Origin: Paenibacillus methanolicus
GTDB taxonomy: Bacteria; Bacillota; Bacilli; Paenibacillales; Paenibacillaceae
DNA length: 64,000 nucleotides
Reading direction: 5' to 3'
NCBI RefSeq assembly: GCF_008124765.1
Contig: NZ_VNHS01000001.1
Coordinates: 372,001 to 436,000 of the forward strand
In this document: positions 52,943 through 62,392 of the stretch, piece by piece
How positions within the stretch are numbered: the first letter of the stretch is position 1
How the letters are laid out: each line of letters begins with the position of its first letter
Program-made: the position numbers and the translations under genes
The notes under the pieces: generated by a model
Database searches by the model: none
What the model was told of the DNA's origin: nothing
The model's input: the letters and a program-made list of their open reading frames with translations, nothing else

Positions 52943-52975
52943 AAAGCGCTTCGGATTTCCGAGGGGCTTTTCGCG
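52943..52975 (+). terminator. Terminator after ATP-grasp gene
   Basis: AAAGCGCTTCGG pairs with CCGAGGGGCTTT with minor mismatches, followed by TCGCGTTG. The T run is short. Confidence 0.55.
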
Positions 52976-53157
52976 TTGTCGGCGCACATCGTCGTAATGT
53001 CGAGTTGCGTGCTTGCGATGCCGGGGCGACGGAAGGCCATTAAGCGTCGGGCGGGATGCCTGCACCCAATCGATCATGTTCTCGGCCTTCCGGAATAGAC
53101 TTCTACAGACGTTAACTTTCGTTCCATATCCCGCTTCGGAAAGGGTGAATCGACCGG

Positions 53158-53733
53158 ATGACAACGGAAGGCAAGCCAAACGAGTATAGTTCGCCGTCGC
53201 TCGATTTGTCTTTTGACATGCGCGCCTCGCCATATTTCGTGAAGGACGATCGAAACTTCATCCTCTATCAAACCTCGAAACAGTTGCCCGTCATGCGTAA
53301 TTTAAGCTTGGTCGAAGTCGGTTTAAGCAAAGGCCATAGCGTCGAGCCGCATTGGCATCCCAACGCGAACGAACTTTTGTTCGTCGCGGAAGGCGAGATC
53401 GTCGAAGCGATGTTCAATCCGTTCACCGAACAAATACTCCGCTATCGGCTCGGACCGAGTCAGACGGTCTATATCCCGATGGGGTGGTGGCACTGGACTC
53501 TGGCGGTCGCGGATCAATCCCGCCTTGTCGTCAGCTTCGATCACGGCGCGTTCGAAGCCATCTATGGGTCCGATATTCTAAGGAAGACGCCTCCCGAAGT
53601 ATTGCAGGCGGTGTATGACGTGAATCCCGAAGCATGGATGGAGGCAGTAAAGCCGATTTCGCAGACGGTGATAATCGGTCCGCCCGATCCCGGAGGAATT
53701 CGATGGCGAATCGGAAGCAGAGGGTCGCCGTAA
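53158..53733 (+). CDS. Cupin-domain protein
   Basis: A 191-residue single-domain cupin resembling bacterial oxalate-decarboxylase-like cupins. The metal ligands are visible: EPHWHPNANELLFVAEGE gives two histidines and a glutamate, and GWWHWT gives the third histidine. It could be an enzyme or a sugar/metal-binding protein; no second domain decides this. GGAAAGGGTGA lies about 12 bases before ATG 53158. It ends about 90 bp before a membrane protein gene on the same strand. Confidence 0.82.
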   Translation: MTTEGKPNEYSSPSLDLSFDMRASPYFVKDDRNFILYQTSKQLPVMRNLSLVEVGLSKGHSVEPHWHPNANELLFVAEGEIVEAMFNPFTEQILRYRLGPSQTVYIPMGWWHWTLAVADQSRLVVSFDHGAFEAIYGSDILRKTPPEVLQAVYDVNPEAWMEAVKPISQTVIIGPPDPGGIRWRIGSRGSP

Positions 53734-53826
53734 CGGTGACCCTTCTTGCGATTTGGAAATAATCGCATGAATATGGGTCAAATTTGGAAACCTAACGCCA
53801 TCACCGTTCGGAAAGGAAATAGGCAG

Positions 53827-54705
53827 ATGCCGAATATGGTCTGGTATTACGGGTTGATTGCCATCGGAGTCATCATTACCGCATTTACATTACGACGCCG
53901 GGCTAATCTAGCCGATTGGTTGACCTACTTCTTGTTTACGACGGCATGGTCGTGGGTGGGAGAATCGTTCATCCTCTTCGTCTTTCACGGGTATGATTAT
54001 AAACCCGGACTATATCAGGATGTCTTCGCCGAGAATATCATCGGACATATTATCGCGAACTCCTCTTACTGGGCGGCGGCCGCGGTGGCGGTGATGTATT
54101 ACCGGACCTCCTATCTATGGATCGCTATTTATTCGCTTGGCTTTATGCTTACGGAGTTCATATTCACTCGCGTCGGCGTCTACGAGCAGTATTGGTGGAA
54201 GACCTATATGACCGGCATAACCGCGTTTATTTTTCTGGTTCTCATGAAGAAGTGGTATGTTCTGCTGCAAGCAAGAGCTTACAAGTCGCCTCGCGTCATC
54301 GTTTTCGGCACGCTCGCCTGGGTGATCTTGCAGACGCCGACAAGCGTGCTGATGCTGTTCGACAAGCAGTTTTTCCGGGTGCATTGGGTGACGAACATCT
54401 ATCGGGACAGCACGTTATTCAGCGGCTTTGTCTATCACGTGATCATGGCTTTCGTCATCCTGTACTGCATGTATGTGCCCAGGCACTGGGCTTGGAGGAT
54501 GGCTCCGCTCATCCTGCTGGCCGCGTTCGACGCCTTATTATTCAACGCGGGAATATTGCGGTTCTCGAACGATTGGAGCCTGATCGAATTGATCAGTATA
54601 CGCGCCGTCTCCTTGGCCGTCATCTTCCTGCTGGAGCATTACTCGCTGGAAGAGGAGCGGGTCTCGGGAGAAGAGGAGACGAGATGGCATGCGCGTTCTC
54701 GATAG
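53827..54705 (+). CDS. Multi-pass membrane protein of unknown function
   Basis: A 292-residue protein with eight or nine hydrophobic helices and aromatic-rich loops (FTTAWSWVGESFILFVFHGYDY; VYEQYWWKTYM). It recalls the small CBO0543-type family of spore formers, but I cannot confirm this. I chose ATG 53827, which follows AAAGGAAATAGG. The open frame extends to 53746, but that extension is polar and lacks a ribosome site. A terminator lies 57 bp after the stop. Confidence 0.7.
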   Translation: MPNMVWYYGLIAIGVIITAFTLRRRANLADWLTYFLFTTAWSWVGESFILFVFHGYDYKPGLYQDVFAENIIGHIIANSSYWAAAAVAVMYYRTSYLWIAIYSLGFMLTEFIFTRVGVYEQYWWKTYMTGITAFIFLVLMKKWYVLLQARAYKSPRVIVFGTLAWVILQTPTSVLMLFDKQFFRVHWVTNIYRDSTLFSGFVYHVIMAFVILYCMYVPRHWAWRMAPLILLAAFDALLFNAGILRFSNDWSLIELISIRAVSLAVIFLLEHYSLEEERVSGEEETRWHARSR

Positions 54706-54760
54706 CTTCGCGGCGTTGGCTGCAAGCTGGCGTACGTTTACGCCACAACAACGAATAGGC

Positions 54761-54798
54761 AAACAGCCGGTCAAGCGCAGCGAACGGCTGTTTTTTCT
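54761..54798 (+). terminator. Rho-independent terminator
   Basis: AACAGCCG pairs with CGGCTGTT, followed by TTTTC. Confidence 0.8.
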
Positions 54799-54857
54799 AT
54801 TTCCACGGGTTCTCGTTATAATGGGAGGAGCGCGCAAGAGAAAGGAATGACAGCATC

Positions 54858-56021
54858 ATGAACGTTATTGTCGTCGGAGCGGGAATCGCCGGCGCATCGA
54901 CCGCTTATCAACTGGCCAAGCTGGGGGCGGAAGTTCTCGTCATCGATCGGCGGGAAGCCGGACAGGCGACGGACGCGGCGGCCGGCATTATATGTCCCTG
55001 GTTATCCCAGCGGCGCAATCAAGCGTGGTACCGGCTGGCGAAGGCCGGCGCGCGATATTACCCCGAATTAATCGAGGAGCTGGAACGCGAAGGCGAAACC
55101 AAGACCGGCTATGCCCGGGTCGGGGCGCTAAGCATCCATACCGATTCGGATAAGCTCGGCAAAATGGAAGAGCGTGCCGCGTCGCGCAAAGAAGAAGCCC
55201 CGGAGATCGGCACGGTAACGCGGCTGGACGAGCACCAAACGCATGAACGGTTCCCGCTGCTCGCGGAAGCATATGCCTCCGTTCATATTAGCGGCGCCGC
55301 CCGCGTGGACGGACGCGAGCTTCGCGATGCGTTGCTGCGATCTGCGGAAAGGAACGGCGCGAAGCGAGTCTATGGCGACGCCAAGCTCGATTACCAAGCG
55401 GGCCGCGTGACCGGCGTCACGGTGGAGGCGACTCGCTATGAGGCGGATAAGGTGATCGTGTGCGCGGGCGCTTGGGCCGGCGAGCTGCTGCAACCGTTAG
55501 GGCTGGATTTTCAAGTCCGATACCAGAAAGCGCAAATCATGCACCTGCAGCTTGCGGACGAGGCGCTCGAGACGGGCGGATGGCCGGTCGTCATACCGCC
55601 GACCGATCAATATGTGCTTGCCTTCGACCATCGGCGGATCGTCATCGGAGCGACGCACGAGAATGACGTGGTTGGCTACGATACGCGCATTACGCCGGGC
55701 GGCATGAACGAGATTTTAAGCAAAGGTCTGCCCCTTGCGCCGTCGCTATCGCAGAGCGCGTTCCTAGAAATGAGAGTGGGCTTCCGTCCGTTCACCGCGG
55801 ATTTCCTGCCGGTCGTAGGCGAAGTTCCGGGCTGGGAGGGACTGCTTGCGGCGAACGGACTAGGCGCGTCCGGATTGACGATGGGCCCCTATATCGGTAG
55901 TCAACTTGCAAAGCTCGCGCTCGGGCTTGAACCGGAGATCGACCTTGCGGATTATGATCTGAGCAAAGCGATTACAACCAAGAACGAAGGGACAACCCAT
56001 GGAGAAACTGAACCGAATTAA
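54858..56021 (+). CDS. FAD-dependent amine/D-amino acid oxidoreductase (DAO family)
   Basis: A 387-residue flavoenzyme. The dinucleotide motif VVGAGIAGAS lies at residues 5-14 and the acidic ribose ligand in VIDRREAG. The C-terminal FAD-contact segment is GFRPFTADFLPVVGEVPGWEGLLAANGLGASGLTMGP. Similar proteins oxidise glycine, sarcosine or D-amino acids to imino acids. The substrate here is open. AAAGGAATG lies before ATG 54858. It overlaps the next small gene by 23 bp. Confidence 0.88.
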   Translation: MNVIVVGAGIAGASTAYQLAKLGAEVLVIDRREAGQATDAAAGIICPWLSQRRNQAWYRLAKAGARYYPELIEELEREGETKTGYARVGALSIHTDSDKLGKMEERAASRKEEAPEIGTVTRLDEHQTHERFPLLAEAYASVHISGAARVDGRELRDALLRSAERNGAKRVYGDAKLDYQAGRVTGVTVEATRYEADKVIVCAGAWAGELLQPLGLDFQVRYQKAQIMHLQLADEALETGGWPVVIPPTDQYVLAFDHRRIVIGATHENDVVGYDTRITPGGMNEILSKGLPLAPSLSQSAFLEMRVGFRPFTADFLPVVGEVPGWEGLLAANGLGASGLTMGPYIGSQLAKLALGLEPEIDLADYDLSKAITTKNEGTTHGETEPN

Positions 56022-56292
56022 CATCTTCCGCTATTTTAAGTATTTCGCCATCCCCGTCCTGATCATTTTGGTCGGCGGCTCCTTCTTCCTCCAGTCGAAG
56101 ACGAATCAGACGACGAAGGCCATTGACGAATATATGGCGCCTTGCTCCGACGTCTCCATCGTCGGCGCGCCGGCGAATCCGTCGACCGTCCGCGCATGCG
56201 GCCGAACGTATACCGTCGAGCTGCTTGGTCGCTGGCATCCGTTCCGGAAGGTGAGCGTTAAAGGGAGCGTCGAGCAAAGCGCCGCGTCATAA
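55999..56292 (+). CDS. Small membrane-anchored protein of unknown function
   Basis: A 97-residue protein with one transmembrane helix (about 15-33) and an external tail with two cysteines (APCSDVS and VRACGRT), which could form a disulphide. GAAGGGA precedes ATG 55999. It starts inside the end of the oxidoreductase gene, so it is translationally linked. No family recognised. Confidence 0.6.
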   Translation: MEKLNRINIFRYFKYFAIPVLIILVGGSFFLQSKTNQTTKAIDEYMAPCSDVSIVGAPANPSTVRACGRTYTVELLGRWHPFRKVSVKGSVEQSAAS

Positions 56293-56417
56293 GGGCAAAA
56301 CAGAGAAGCACTTTATCCGGCTGGCAGGAAAGCCGGCGGTTCGCGTGGAAATTTACGGTAGCCGACATGAAGAGCCATGGTGCCGGCGCATCAACGCATG
56401 TATGGGAGGATCGCCGA

Positions 56418-57383
56418 ATGGGTTATTTGGAAGCTGCCACGGAATCGTTATTTACGTATTTTCCGAAGTTGACGCGCAAGGACGATTTCGACGAGTTCTG
56501 GGAAGAGACGATGGAAGCCGCGCGGTCGGTGCCGCTGCGCCCCGTCGTAAACGAGGTGCCGTATCCGGTCAAACACGCGCGCGTCTACGATATTCAGTAT
56601 AACGGGATGGACGAGACGCCGATTCACGGATGGTATATCGTGCCGACATTCTTGAATAAGCCCCATTACCCGTGTCTCATTCATTACCATGGGTTCTCGG
56701 GCAGCCGGGGAGAACCGTCCGAGCTCATGCATTGGGTCATGATGGGCTTCGCGGTCGTGTCCGTCGATTGCCGCGATCAAGGCGGCAAGACGGGCAGCCG
56801 AGCGGCGACGACGAGCGGATTCTCCATGAACGTGGCGAGCCGGGGCATCCACGACAAATCGGAATATTACTACCGTTACGTGTACATGGACTGCATGAAA
56901 GCGATCGACTTCGCCTGCTCGCGCGACGAGGTGGACGCGTCGAAGATCGTCGTGGAGGGCGGCAGCCAAGGCGGCGCGCTCGCCATGGCGATGGCGGCGC
57001 TGGATGACCGTCCGCAGGTCGCCCTCGTGGACGTACCGAGCAACAGCAACCTTGCGCGGCGGGTAGAAGGGCTGCACGGCGCGTTCGCCAGCGCCGCGGA
57101 ATACATCAAGCGCCATCCGGAGCAGCTCGATCTCGTTCTCGACCAACTCAGTTATTTCGACACGATGAATATGGCGGAACGGATTACGTGCCGCGTGCTC
57201 GCTTCCGTCGCGCTGAAGGACGAAATCTGCCCGCCGGAGATGTATTTCGCCACCTACAACCGCATCCCGGGCGAGAAGGAAATTCGGATCTACCCGTTCA
57301 ACGGCCATGAGGGCGGCGGCGCGTTCCACACCGAGGAGAAGCTGCGCTTCCTTGAGAAGTGGTGCGGGGATTGGTTTGCGTAG
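56418..57383 (+). CDS. Acetyl xylan esterase / cephalosporin-C deacetylase family (AXE1)
   Basis: A 321-residue alpha/beta hydrolase, the normal AXE1 length. Oxyanion-region phrases CLIHYHGFSGSRGEP and SVDCRDQGGKTGS are typical. The nucleophile is S183 in GGSQGG, with Asp in LKDEICPP and His in NGHEGGG. It removes acetyl groups from sugars, mostly acetylated xylo-oligosaccharides, inside the cell (no signal peptide). ATG 56418 follows GGGAGGA and yields the family start GYLEAATESLF; the longer open frame from 56367 lacks this. It precedes a GH2 enzyme gene, and both fit hemicellulose use. Confidence 0.9.
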   Translation: MGYLEAATESLFTYFPKLTRKDDFDEFWEETMEAARSVPLRPVVNEVPYPVKHARVYDIQYNGMDETPIHGWYIVPTFLNKPHYPCLIHYHGFSGSRGEPSELMHWVMMGFAVVSVDCRDQGGKTGSRAATTSGFSMNVASRGIHDKSEYYYRYVYMDCMKAIDFACSRDEVDASKIVVEGGSQGGALAMAMAALDDRPQVALVDVPSNSNLARRVEGLHGAFASAAEYIKRHPEQLDLVLDQLSYFDTMNMAERITCRVLASVALKDEICPPEMYFATYNRIPGEKEIRIYPFNGHEGGGAFHTEEKLRFLEKWCGDWFA

Positions 57384-57420
57384 CGCCGTCTATGCGTAAG
57401 GAATAAGCGATACTGGCAAG

Positions 57421-57447
57421 AAATCCGCCCGTCGAGGCGGATTTTTC
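57421..57447 (+). terminator. Rho-independent terminator after AXE1 esterase
   Basis: AAATCCGCC pairs with GGCGGATTT around CGTCGA, followed by TTCATTTTC. Confidence 0.85.
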
Positions 57448-57589
57448 ATTTTCCCGCCGTGACTGCGCGTATCGCCGTCTTCACCAATTTTGCATGGAGA
57501 AATCGACTAAATTGCGCGGTATTTTCGCCCCGTCCGGCCATGATATAGTAGTCGCATTCAAGCCGATATCTGACAGAGGACGTGAAACG

Positions 57590-60397
57590 ATGATTGCAAA
57601 GATCGACCTGGACGGCGTATGGGAGCTTCAATTGGACGGAGAGAAGCAAGGCCGCCGGCTGCCGATGAACGATACGATCGCGCTGCCCGGCACCACCTCG
57701 TTCGCCAAGAAAGGGGTGTCCAGCGAAGTGGAGCATGCCGACTGCCTGACCGACGAATATGCATTCGAAGGCTGGGCGTGGTACGCGCGCGCGTTCGACG
57801 TTCCGGAAGAACTGGCCGGAACGAACGCGATGCTGTACCTGGAGCGCACCCGCGTGACGACCGTCTGGATCGACGGTGAAGAGCTTGGCACGCAGAACAG
57901 TCTTAGCGCGCCGCATGTATATCGCTTGCCGAATTCGTTGACGCCCGGCGCCCATACGATCACGATTCGGGTGGACAACACGGATTACCCGACCAAAGGC
58001 GGACATATGACGTCCCGCGATACGCAGACGAATTGGAACGGCATTACGGGCCGGATCGAGCTGCAATTTTATGGCGCCGCTCAGGTGGAGAACATCACGA
58101 CCTATCCGAACGTCGAGAGCAGGACGGTCACCGTCAAAGGCACGCTGGTCGGCGCCGAGGAAGCCTTGCTCGACGTATCGGCAGTTAGCTTCAACGCATC
58201 GCGCGAACATGCGCCGGAACCGCGCTCGTATCCGGTCAACGCCGGGGAGTTCGAGGTCGTCTATCCGTTAGGCGCAGATGCGCTGCTCTGGAGCGAGTGG
58301 GAACCGAGCCTGTACAAGCTGCGGCTAGCGGCGAAGCAAGAGGAATCGCCGGCGAACGGGTACGAGCTGACGCTCGGCCTGCGCGAATTCAAGGCGGAAG
58401 GCGGCTCGTTCACGATCAACGGCGCGAAGACGTTCCTGCGGGGCAAGCACGACGGTCTCATCTTCCCGCTGACGGGCTTCGCGCCGACGACGGTCGAAGA
58501 ATGGGCGCGCGTGCTCGAGATCGCGAAGTCGTACGGCATCAACCACTACCGGTTCCATACCTGCTGTCCGCCCGAGGCGGCTTTCGAAGCCGCGGATCGT
58601 CTCGGGATCTACATGGAGCCGGAGCTGCCGTTCTGGGGCACGGTGACGGACGAGACGTACGAGAATCACAATGAAGCGGAACAGCAATATTTGATTCAGG
58701 AAGGGTACCGCATGCTGGAGGCGTTCGGCAACCACCCGTCGTTCGTCATGATGTCGCTCGGCAACGAGCTGTGGGGCAGCAAGGAACGAGTCGACGGCAT
58801 CTTGAAGGACTACAAGGCGTTCGATAACCGTCCGTTGTATACGCAAGGATCGAACAACTTCCAATGGGTGCCGGTCATCCTCGAGCACGAAGACTTCTTC
58901 TGCGGCGTACGCTTCTCGAAGGACCGGCTGTTCCGGGGCTCGTACGCGATGTGCGACGCGCCGCAAGGCCACTTGCAGACGGGGCCGCAAGGCACGATGA
59001 TCGATTATGACGACCAGATCATCCCGCCGGTCCTGACGGACGGCTCGGCAAGCCGCGGGCAATCGGACGGCGGCGAGATTCAAATTCAATACGGCACCGA
59101 AGCGAAGACCGTCCAAGCGGATGCGGCCGAGGGCGTTATCGTACCGCAAGTTCCGGTCGTCTCGCACGAGATCGGACAGTATCAGACGTACCCGGATTTT
59201 AACGAAATCGCGAAGTATACGGGACCGCTCAAGGCGCGCAATTTCGAGTTGTTCAAGCAGCGGCTCGAGGAGAAGGGACTCGACCATCTCGCCGAGAAAT
59301 ACCATGCGTACTCCGGACGCGTCGCGGTTGAAGCCTACAAGGAAGAGCTAGAGGCGGCGTTCCGCACGAAGCATCTGGCCGGTTTCCAGCTGCTCGATCT
59401 GCAGGACTTCAGCGGACAAGGAACGGCGCTCGTCGGCGTGCTGGACGCGTTCATGGATTCCAAAGGGCTGGTCTCGCCGGAGGAGTGGCGGACGTTCTGT
59501 TCGGATGCCGTGCTGCTGGCGCGATTCCCTTCGTATAACTATGCGGCGGGCGAACGGTTCGAGGCGGCGATTCAGCTCCGTTACATGCGGCCGCAGCCGT
59601 TGTCGGAGTTCACGCTGCATTGGGAGCTGACGGCGGGCAATGATCGTCTCGCAAGCGGCGATATGGCGGCCTCCGCGCTTAACGCCGGCGATTTCATCGA
59701 CATCGGCCGGATCAGTTTCGAGCTGCCGGGCGTGCCTGCGATGACGAAGGCGTCGCTTCGTCTCCGCATCGTCGGGACGGATATCCGGAAGTCGTATGAC
59801 CTATGGATCTATCCGAGCGGAGTCGTGGCCGACAAGAGCGGCGTGCATCTATTCGAGGAATTGACGGACGAAGCGGCGGACTTGCTGGCCAATGGCGAGC
59901 GCGTCGTCGTCATGCCGAAGCCGGATCGGCTCGCGAACGCGATCGAAGGCACGTATTGCGTCGACTTCTGGTGTTATCCGATGTTCCGTTCGATCTCCGA
60001 GAGCATGAACAAGCCTGTTCCGGTCGGCACGATGGGGCTCTCGATCGACCATGAGCACCCGGCGTTCGGGCATTTCGCGAGCGAACCTCATTCCACCGAG
60101 CCATGGCGGCACATCGTCTCGCATTCGCGGTCGATTATTCTCGACGGCACGGACAAGGCGCTGCAGCCGATCGTGCAGACAATCGACAACTTCGAGCGCA
60201 ATCATAAGCTCGGCATGATGTTCGAATGCAAGGTCGGATCGGGTTCCTTGCTCGTCTGCGCGCTCGATGCCCAGCGTGTCGGCGAGACGACGGAGGGCCG
60301 GCAGTTCCTTCATAGTTTGTTCGAATATGCGAAATCGGAGGCGTTCAAGCCAAGCGCGGAGCTGGAATTGGCTCAAGTACGGGATTTACTGCGATAA
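57590..60397 (+). CDS. GH2 family glycosidase
   Basis: A 935-residue enzyme of the beta-galactosidase/beta-glucuronidase family. An N-terminal jelly roll (about 1-170; ARAFDVPEELAG and YLERTRVTTVWIDG), an Ig-like domain and a TIM barrel (about 285-590) are recognisable. Acid/base E393 follows N392 in SLGNELWGS; the nucleophile is probably E527 in VVSHEIGQY. The last 340 residues add a further beta-rich domain. No signal peptide, so it acts in the cytoplasm. AGAGGA lies 9 bases before ATG 57590. The sugar specificity is not given by these motifs. Confidence 0.9.
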   Translation: MIAKIDLDGVWELQLDGEKQGRRLPMNDTIALPGTTSFAKKGVSSEVEHADCLTDEYAFEGWAWYARAFDVPEELAGTNAMLYLERTRVTTVWIDGEELGTQNSLSAPHVYRLPNSLTPGAHTITIRVDNTDYPTKGGHMTSRDTQTNWNGITGRIELQFYGAAQVENITTYPNVESRTVTVKGTLVGAEEALLDVSAVSFNASREHAPEPRSYPVNAGEFEVVYPLGADALLWSEWEPSLYKLRLAAKQEESPANGYELTLGLREFKAEGGSFTINGAKTFLRGKHDGLIFPLTGFAPTTVEEWARVLEIAKSYGINHYRFHTCCPPEAAFEAADRLGIYMEPELPFWGTVTDETYENHNEAEQQYLIQEGYRMLEAFGNHPSFVMMSLGNELWGSKERVDGILKDYKAFDNRPLYTQGSNNFQWVPVILEHEDFFCGVRFSKDRLFRGSYAMCDAPQGHLQTGPQGTMIDYDDQIIPPVLTDGSASRGQSDGGEIQIQYGTEAKTVQADAAEGVIVPQVPVVSHEIGQYQTYPDFNEIAKYTGPLKARNFELFKQRLEEKGLDHLAEKYHAYSGRVAVEAYKEELEAAFRTKHLAGFQLLDLQDFSGQGTALVGVLDAFMDSKGLVSPEEWRTFCSDAVLLARFPSYNYAAGERFEAAIQLRYMRPQPLSEFTLHWELTAGNDRLASGDMAASALNAGDFIDIGRISFELPGVPAMTKASLRLRIVGTDIRKSYDLWIYPSGVVADKSGVHLFEELTDEAADLLANGERVVVMPKPDRLANAIEGTYCVDFWCYPMFRSISESMNKPVPVGTMGLSIDHEHPAFGHFASEPHSTEPWRHIVSHSRSIILDGTDKALQPIVQTIDNFERNHKLGMMFECKVGSGSLLVCALDAQRVGETTEGRQFLHSLFEYAKSEAFKPSAELELAQVRDLLR

Positions 60398-60422
60398 ACG
60401 AGTACGTCCATATGCGATGCAA

Positions 60423-60464
60423 AAGACGACCGCGTTCGGTTAAGCCGAAAGCGCTCGTCTTATT
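60423..60464 (+). terminator. Rho-independent terminator after GH2 gene
   Basis: AAGACGACCGCGTTCGG pairs with CCGAAAGCGCTCGTCTT around TTAAG, with one or two mismatches, followed by ATTGG. Confidence 0.7.
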
Positions 60465-60624
60465 GGTGACGCGGCCTTAATCCGCATCTCGCAAGCAATG
60501 TCATCATTCGGAACGACCGCGATGACAAAAGTAATGACGTGGCGTAACTTCCGCCAGGCTAGCGGTTCCTCTATGATAGAACCAGAAAGCACGAAAAACT
60601 TGCTTATGGATTGGAGGAATCGCT

Positions 60625-60804
60625 ATGATGGCAAATGCGGTAATGGCGACGCCAGCCATGCGGCGGATCGCGCTGTTCCTATTCGCGGCGCTCGCGGCAG
60701 TACTTGTCGTGCTGGCAGTCGCGGCGCTTCAGCCGCCTGCAGCCGATGACGGCGCGGAAGTGGCGCGACGCATCATTGTGTATCAGACGACGAGCGCGGC
60801 TTAG
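60625..60804 (+). CDS. Small single-helix membrane protein
   Basis: ATG at 60625 follows TTGGAGGAATCG and opens a 59-residue frame. It has a basic pair (MRRIA), one long alanine/leucine/valine helix (about 16-35) and a polar tail ending in TTSAA. A terminator follows at 60899. No family is recognised. The good ribosome site is the main evidence that it is real. Confidence 0.5.
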   Translation: MMANAVMATPAMRRIALFLFAALAAVLVVLAVAALQPPAADDGAEVARRIIVYQTTSAA

Positions 60805-60898
60805 TTCGTCCGCTGCCGGAACGCTCTGCGCAGCATGCCGATCGACTGCGGTCAGATCAAATTTCGCCTCGCAATGCCGCCTCTCCAACGATCATGTG

Positions 60899-60929
60899 AA
60901 AATCCGCTCCTTGCAGCGGATTTTTTTCT
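60899..60929 (+). terminator. Rho-independent terminator after small membrane ORF
   Basis: AAAATCCGCT pairs with AGCGGATTTT around CCTTGC, followed by TTTC. Confidence 0.85.
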
Positions 60930-60934
60930 TTGGT

Positions 60935-61033
60935 CCCAAACAAGACGAAATTCACTCCCATCCGGGATTTGAACTGGTATGGCTGCAGGGCGGCGCGGCC
61001 CAATATGTGTTCGAGGATAAAATTTACTCGTGA
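60935..61033 (+). pseudogene. Remnant of an AraC-type regulator N-terminal cupin
   Basis: The frame from 60935 to a TGA at 61031-61033 reads HSHPGFELVWLQGG and then YVFEDKIYS. This matches the start of AraC-family sugar-sensing cupins (histidines, then EL, then G, then Y-I-D). No start codon or ribosome site precedes it, and the rest of such a protein is missing. It is best read as a decayed gene fragment. The match is short. Confidence 0.4.
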
Positions 61034-61199
61034 ACGAAGCCCGCAAGCAGCTGACCGACGAGGAAGCGGCCAAGTGGACGATCGCGAACGTGCTGAAGGG
61101 ATGGAATCCGGAAGAGGGCTAAGCGGCTCGCGCAACTGTTGTCCGTATTGAACTCGATTCGCGGTCGGCTAAACCTATGACATGGGATTCACGCAATAA

Positions 61200-61232
61200 C
61201 GGCGCCACGGGTTATAACCCTGTGGCGCCGAT
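61200..61232. terminator. Perfect hairpin without a clear T run
   Basis: GGCGCCAC-G-GGTT and AACC-C-TGTGGCGCC form a long stem around ATA, near the 3' end of the minus-strand ATPase gene. It may terminate that gene (GTTATT follows on that strand), but the U tract is weak. Confidence 0.45.
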
Positions 61233-61300
61233 TGACGTTGTCATCGATGACGAGGTTCGCACACCTTATGGCGCGCGAGAAAAAACGGCCAGCTCGGCGC

Positions 61301-62392
61301 TTACGGCTCAAGCAGGTTATCGAGTTCAGCCTGCAGCCGCGCCTGAACGGTCTCGATGACGGAGAAGTCCACGGCTGAGGCGTAGATGCTTTTGATTTGC
61401 GCGTCGAACTGCTCGGCTGCCGTCAAAAAAGCGGTGGCTTCCTGCATTTGCGCCCCGTATCGCGCTTGAATCGCGGCGAGTTCCGCGGCATAATTCTCGT
61501 CGGTCCCGGGCGTCATGGCAAGCGCATACATGTCGAGGATCTCGTCTCCGTCCCGATCCGGGAAATATTCATGCGGCGCCGTGCTGTCGAAGATGGCGGT
61601 GCTTAGATCGGGAAAAATCAACATATCGAGGCTATTCGGATCTAACCCGCAATGGAATACGCGAATGTCGATGCCTTTCTTCTCCGCCGCGTCGGCGAGC
61701 TTTTTCAGCAGGGTGGATTTTCCCGAGCCGGGTCTGCCCTTGATAAATATCCGCCGCTGGAGCGAAGCCGTTAAACCGGGAATGAAATCGACCGCGCCTT
61801 TCGGCGTCGCCGCGCCGAAAAACAAACGGCGCCGAACGACCGGCGTTTCGTTCTCATGTCCCTCGAACAGCCGTCCGATCAATTGACGCGCGATCGCGTC
61901 CGCTTTCTCGAAATCCATGCTGTCGATATAATAACGCTCCCATTCGTCGTGGATCCGAAGCGCGGCATGATACCCTTCATAAGCGTTGGCGTACGCTACG
62001 GCAAGCTTCTCCTCTAGGCTTTGGATCGTCTCCAGATGCCGGGATAGAAGGCTTTGGTCGATCGCATCTCCGAAGTCTACCGGAATGACGACCTGCGCGA
62101 TCTGATCCGTGATCCCCTCGCTGACGCGGCCATCGACTACCCCGAACTTCAACCCCGTGGCAATGAGTCCATCCAACTCGTCGGGTCGAAGAGGGGAATG
62201 GAAGTATTCCAGCTGCTGGCCTTGTTCCGCCAAGCGGTCGGCCAATCCTCGGATAAGCGTCGACTTTCCCGTTCCGGGCGGACCTGTAAGGACATAAAGC
62301 CGATTCAGCCCTTGAAAGGCGGATGCATGCAAGAAATGGGCGCCGCGAGCGGTATTGCCGCGGACAAAGTAGTGAAAGGATTTCGGGGTCAA
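61301..62392 (-). CDS. Double P-loop ATPase (PRK06851-like)
   Basis: A 363-residue protein with two nucleotide-binding loops: LTGPPGTGKST near residue 35 and IKGRPGSGKST near 225. Each is followed by a similar block (FHSPLRPDELDGLI; FHCGLDPNSLDMLIFP), so it arose by internal duplication. Members occur in spore-forming Firmicutes and have no firm function. I place the start at TTG 62392, preceded on the coding strand by AAAGGAG at good spacing, giving TPKSFHYFVRGNTARG. The frame is open much further upstream without support. It is divergent from the LRR gene. Confidence 0.78.
   Translation of the reverse strand: MTPKSFHYFVRGNTARGAHFLHASAFQGLNRLYVLTGPPGTGKSTLIRGLADRLAEQGQQLEYFHSPLRPDELDGLIATGLKFGVVDGRVSEGITDQIAQVVIPVDFGDAIDQSLLSRHLETIQSLEEKLAVAYANAYEGYHAALRIHDEWERYYIDSMDFEKADAIARQLIGRLFEGHENETPVVRRRLFFGAATPKGAVDFIPGLTASLQRRIFIKGRPGSGKSTLLKKLADAAEKKGIDIRVFHCGLDPNSLDMLIFPDLSTAIFDSTAPHEYFPDRDGDEILDMYALAMTPGTDENYAAELAAIQARYGAQMQEATAFLTAAEQFDAQIKSIYASAVDFSVIETVQARLQAELDNLLEP

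Larger units (their letters stand above)
60465..61300. other. Gene-poor stretch with one small ORF, a remnant and two hairpins
   Basis: Apart from the 59-residue ORF at 60625, the terminator at 60899, the AraC-like remnant at 60935-61033, the next short frame (61030-61122, start GTG, no family) and the hairpin at 61200-61232, I see nothing coding here. Confidence 0.5.
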
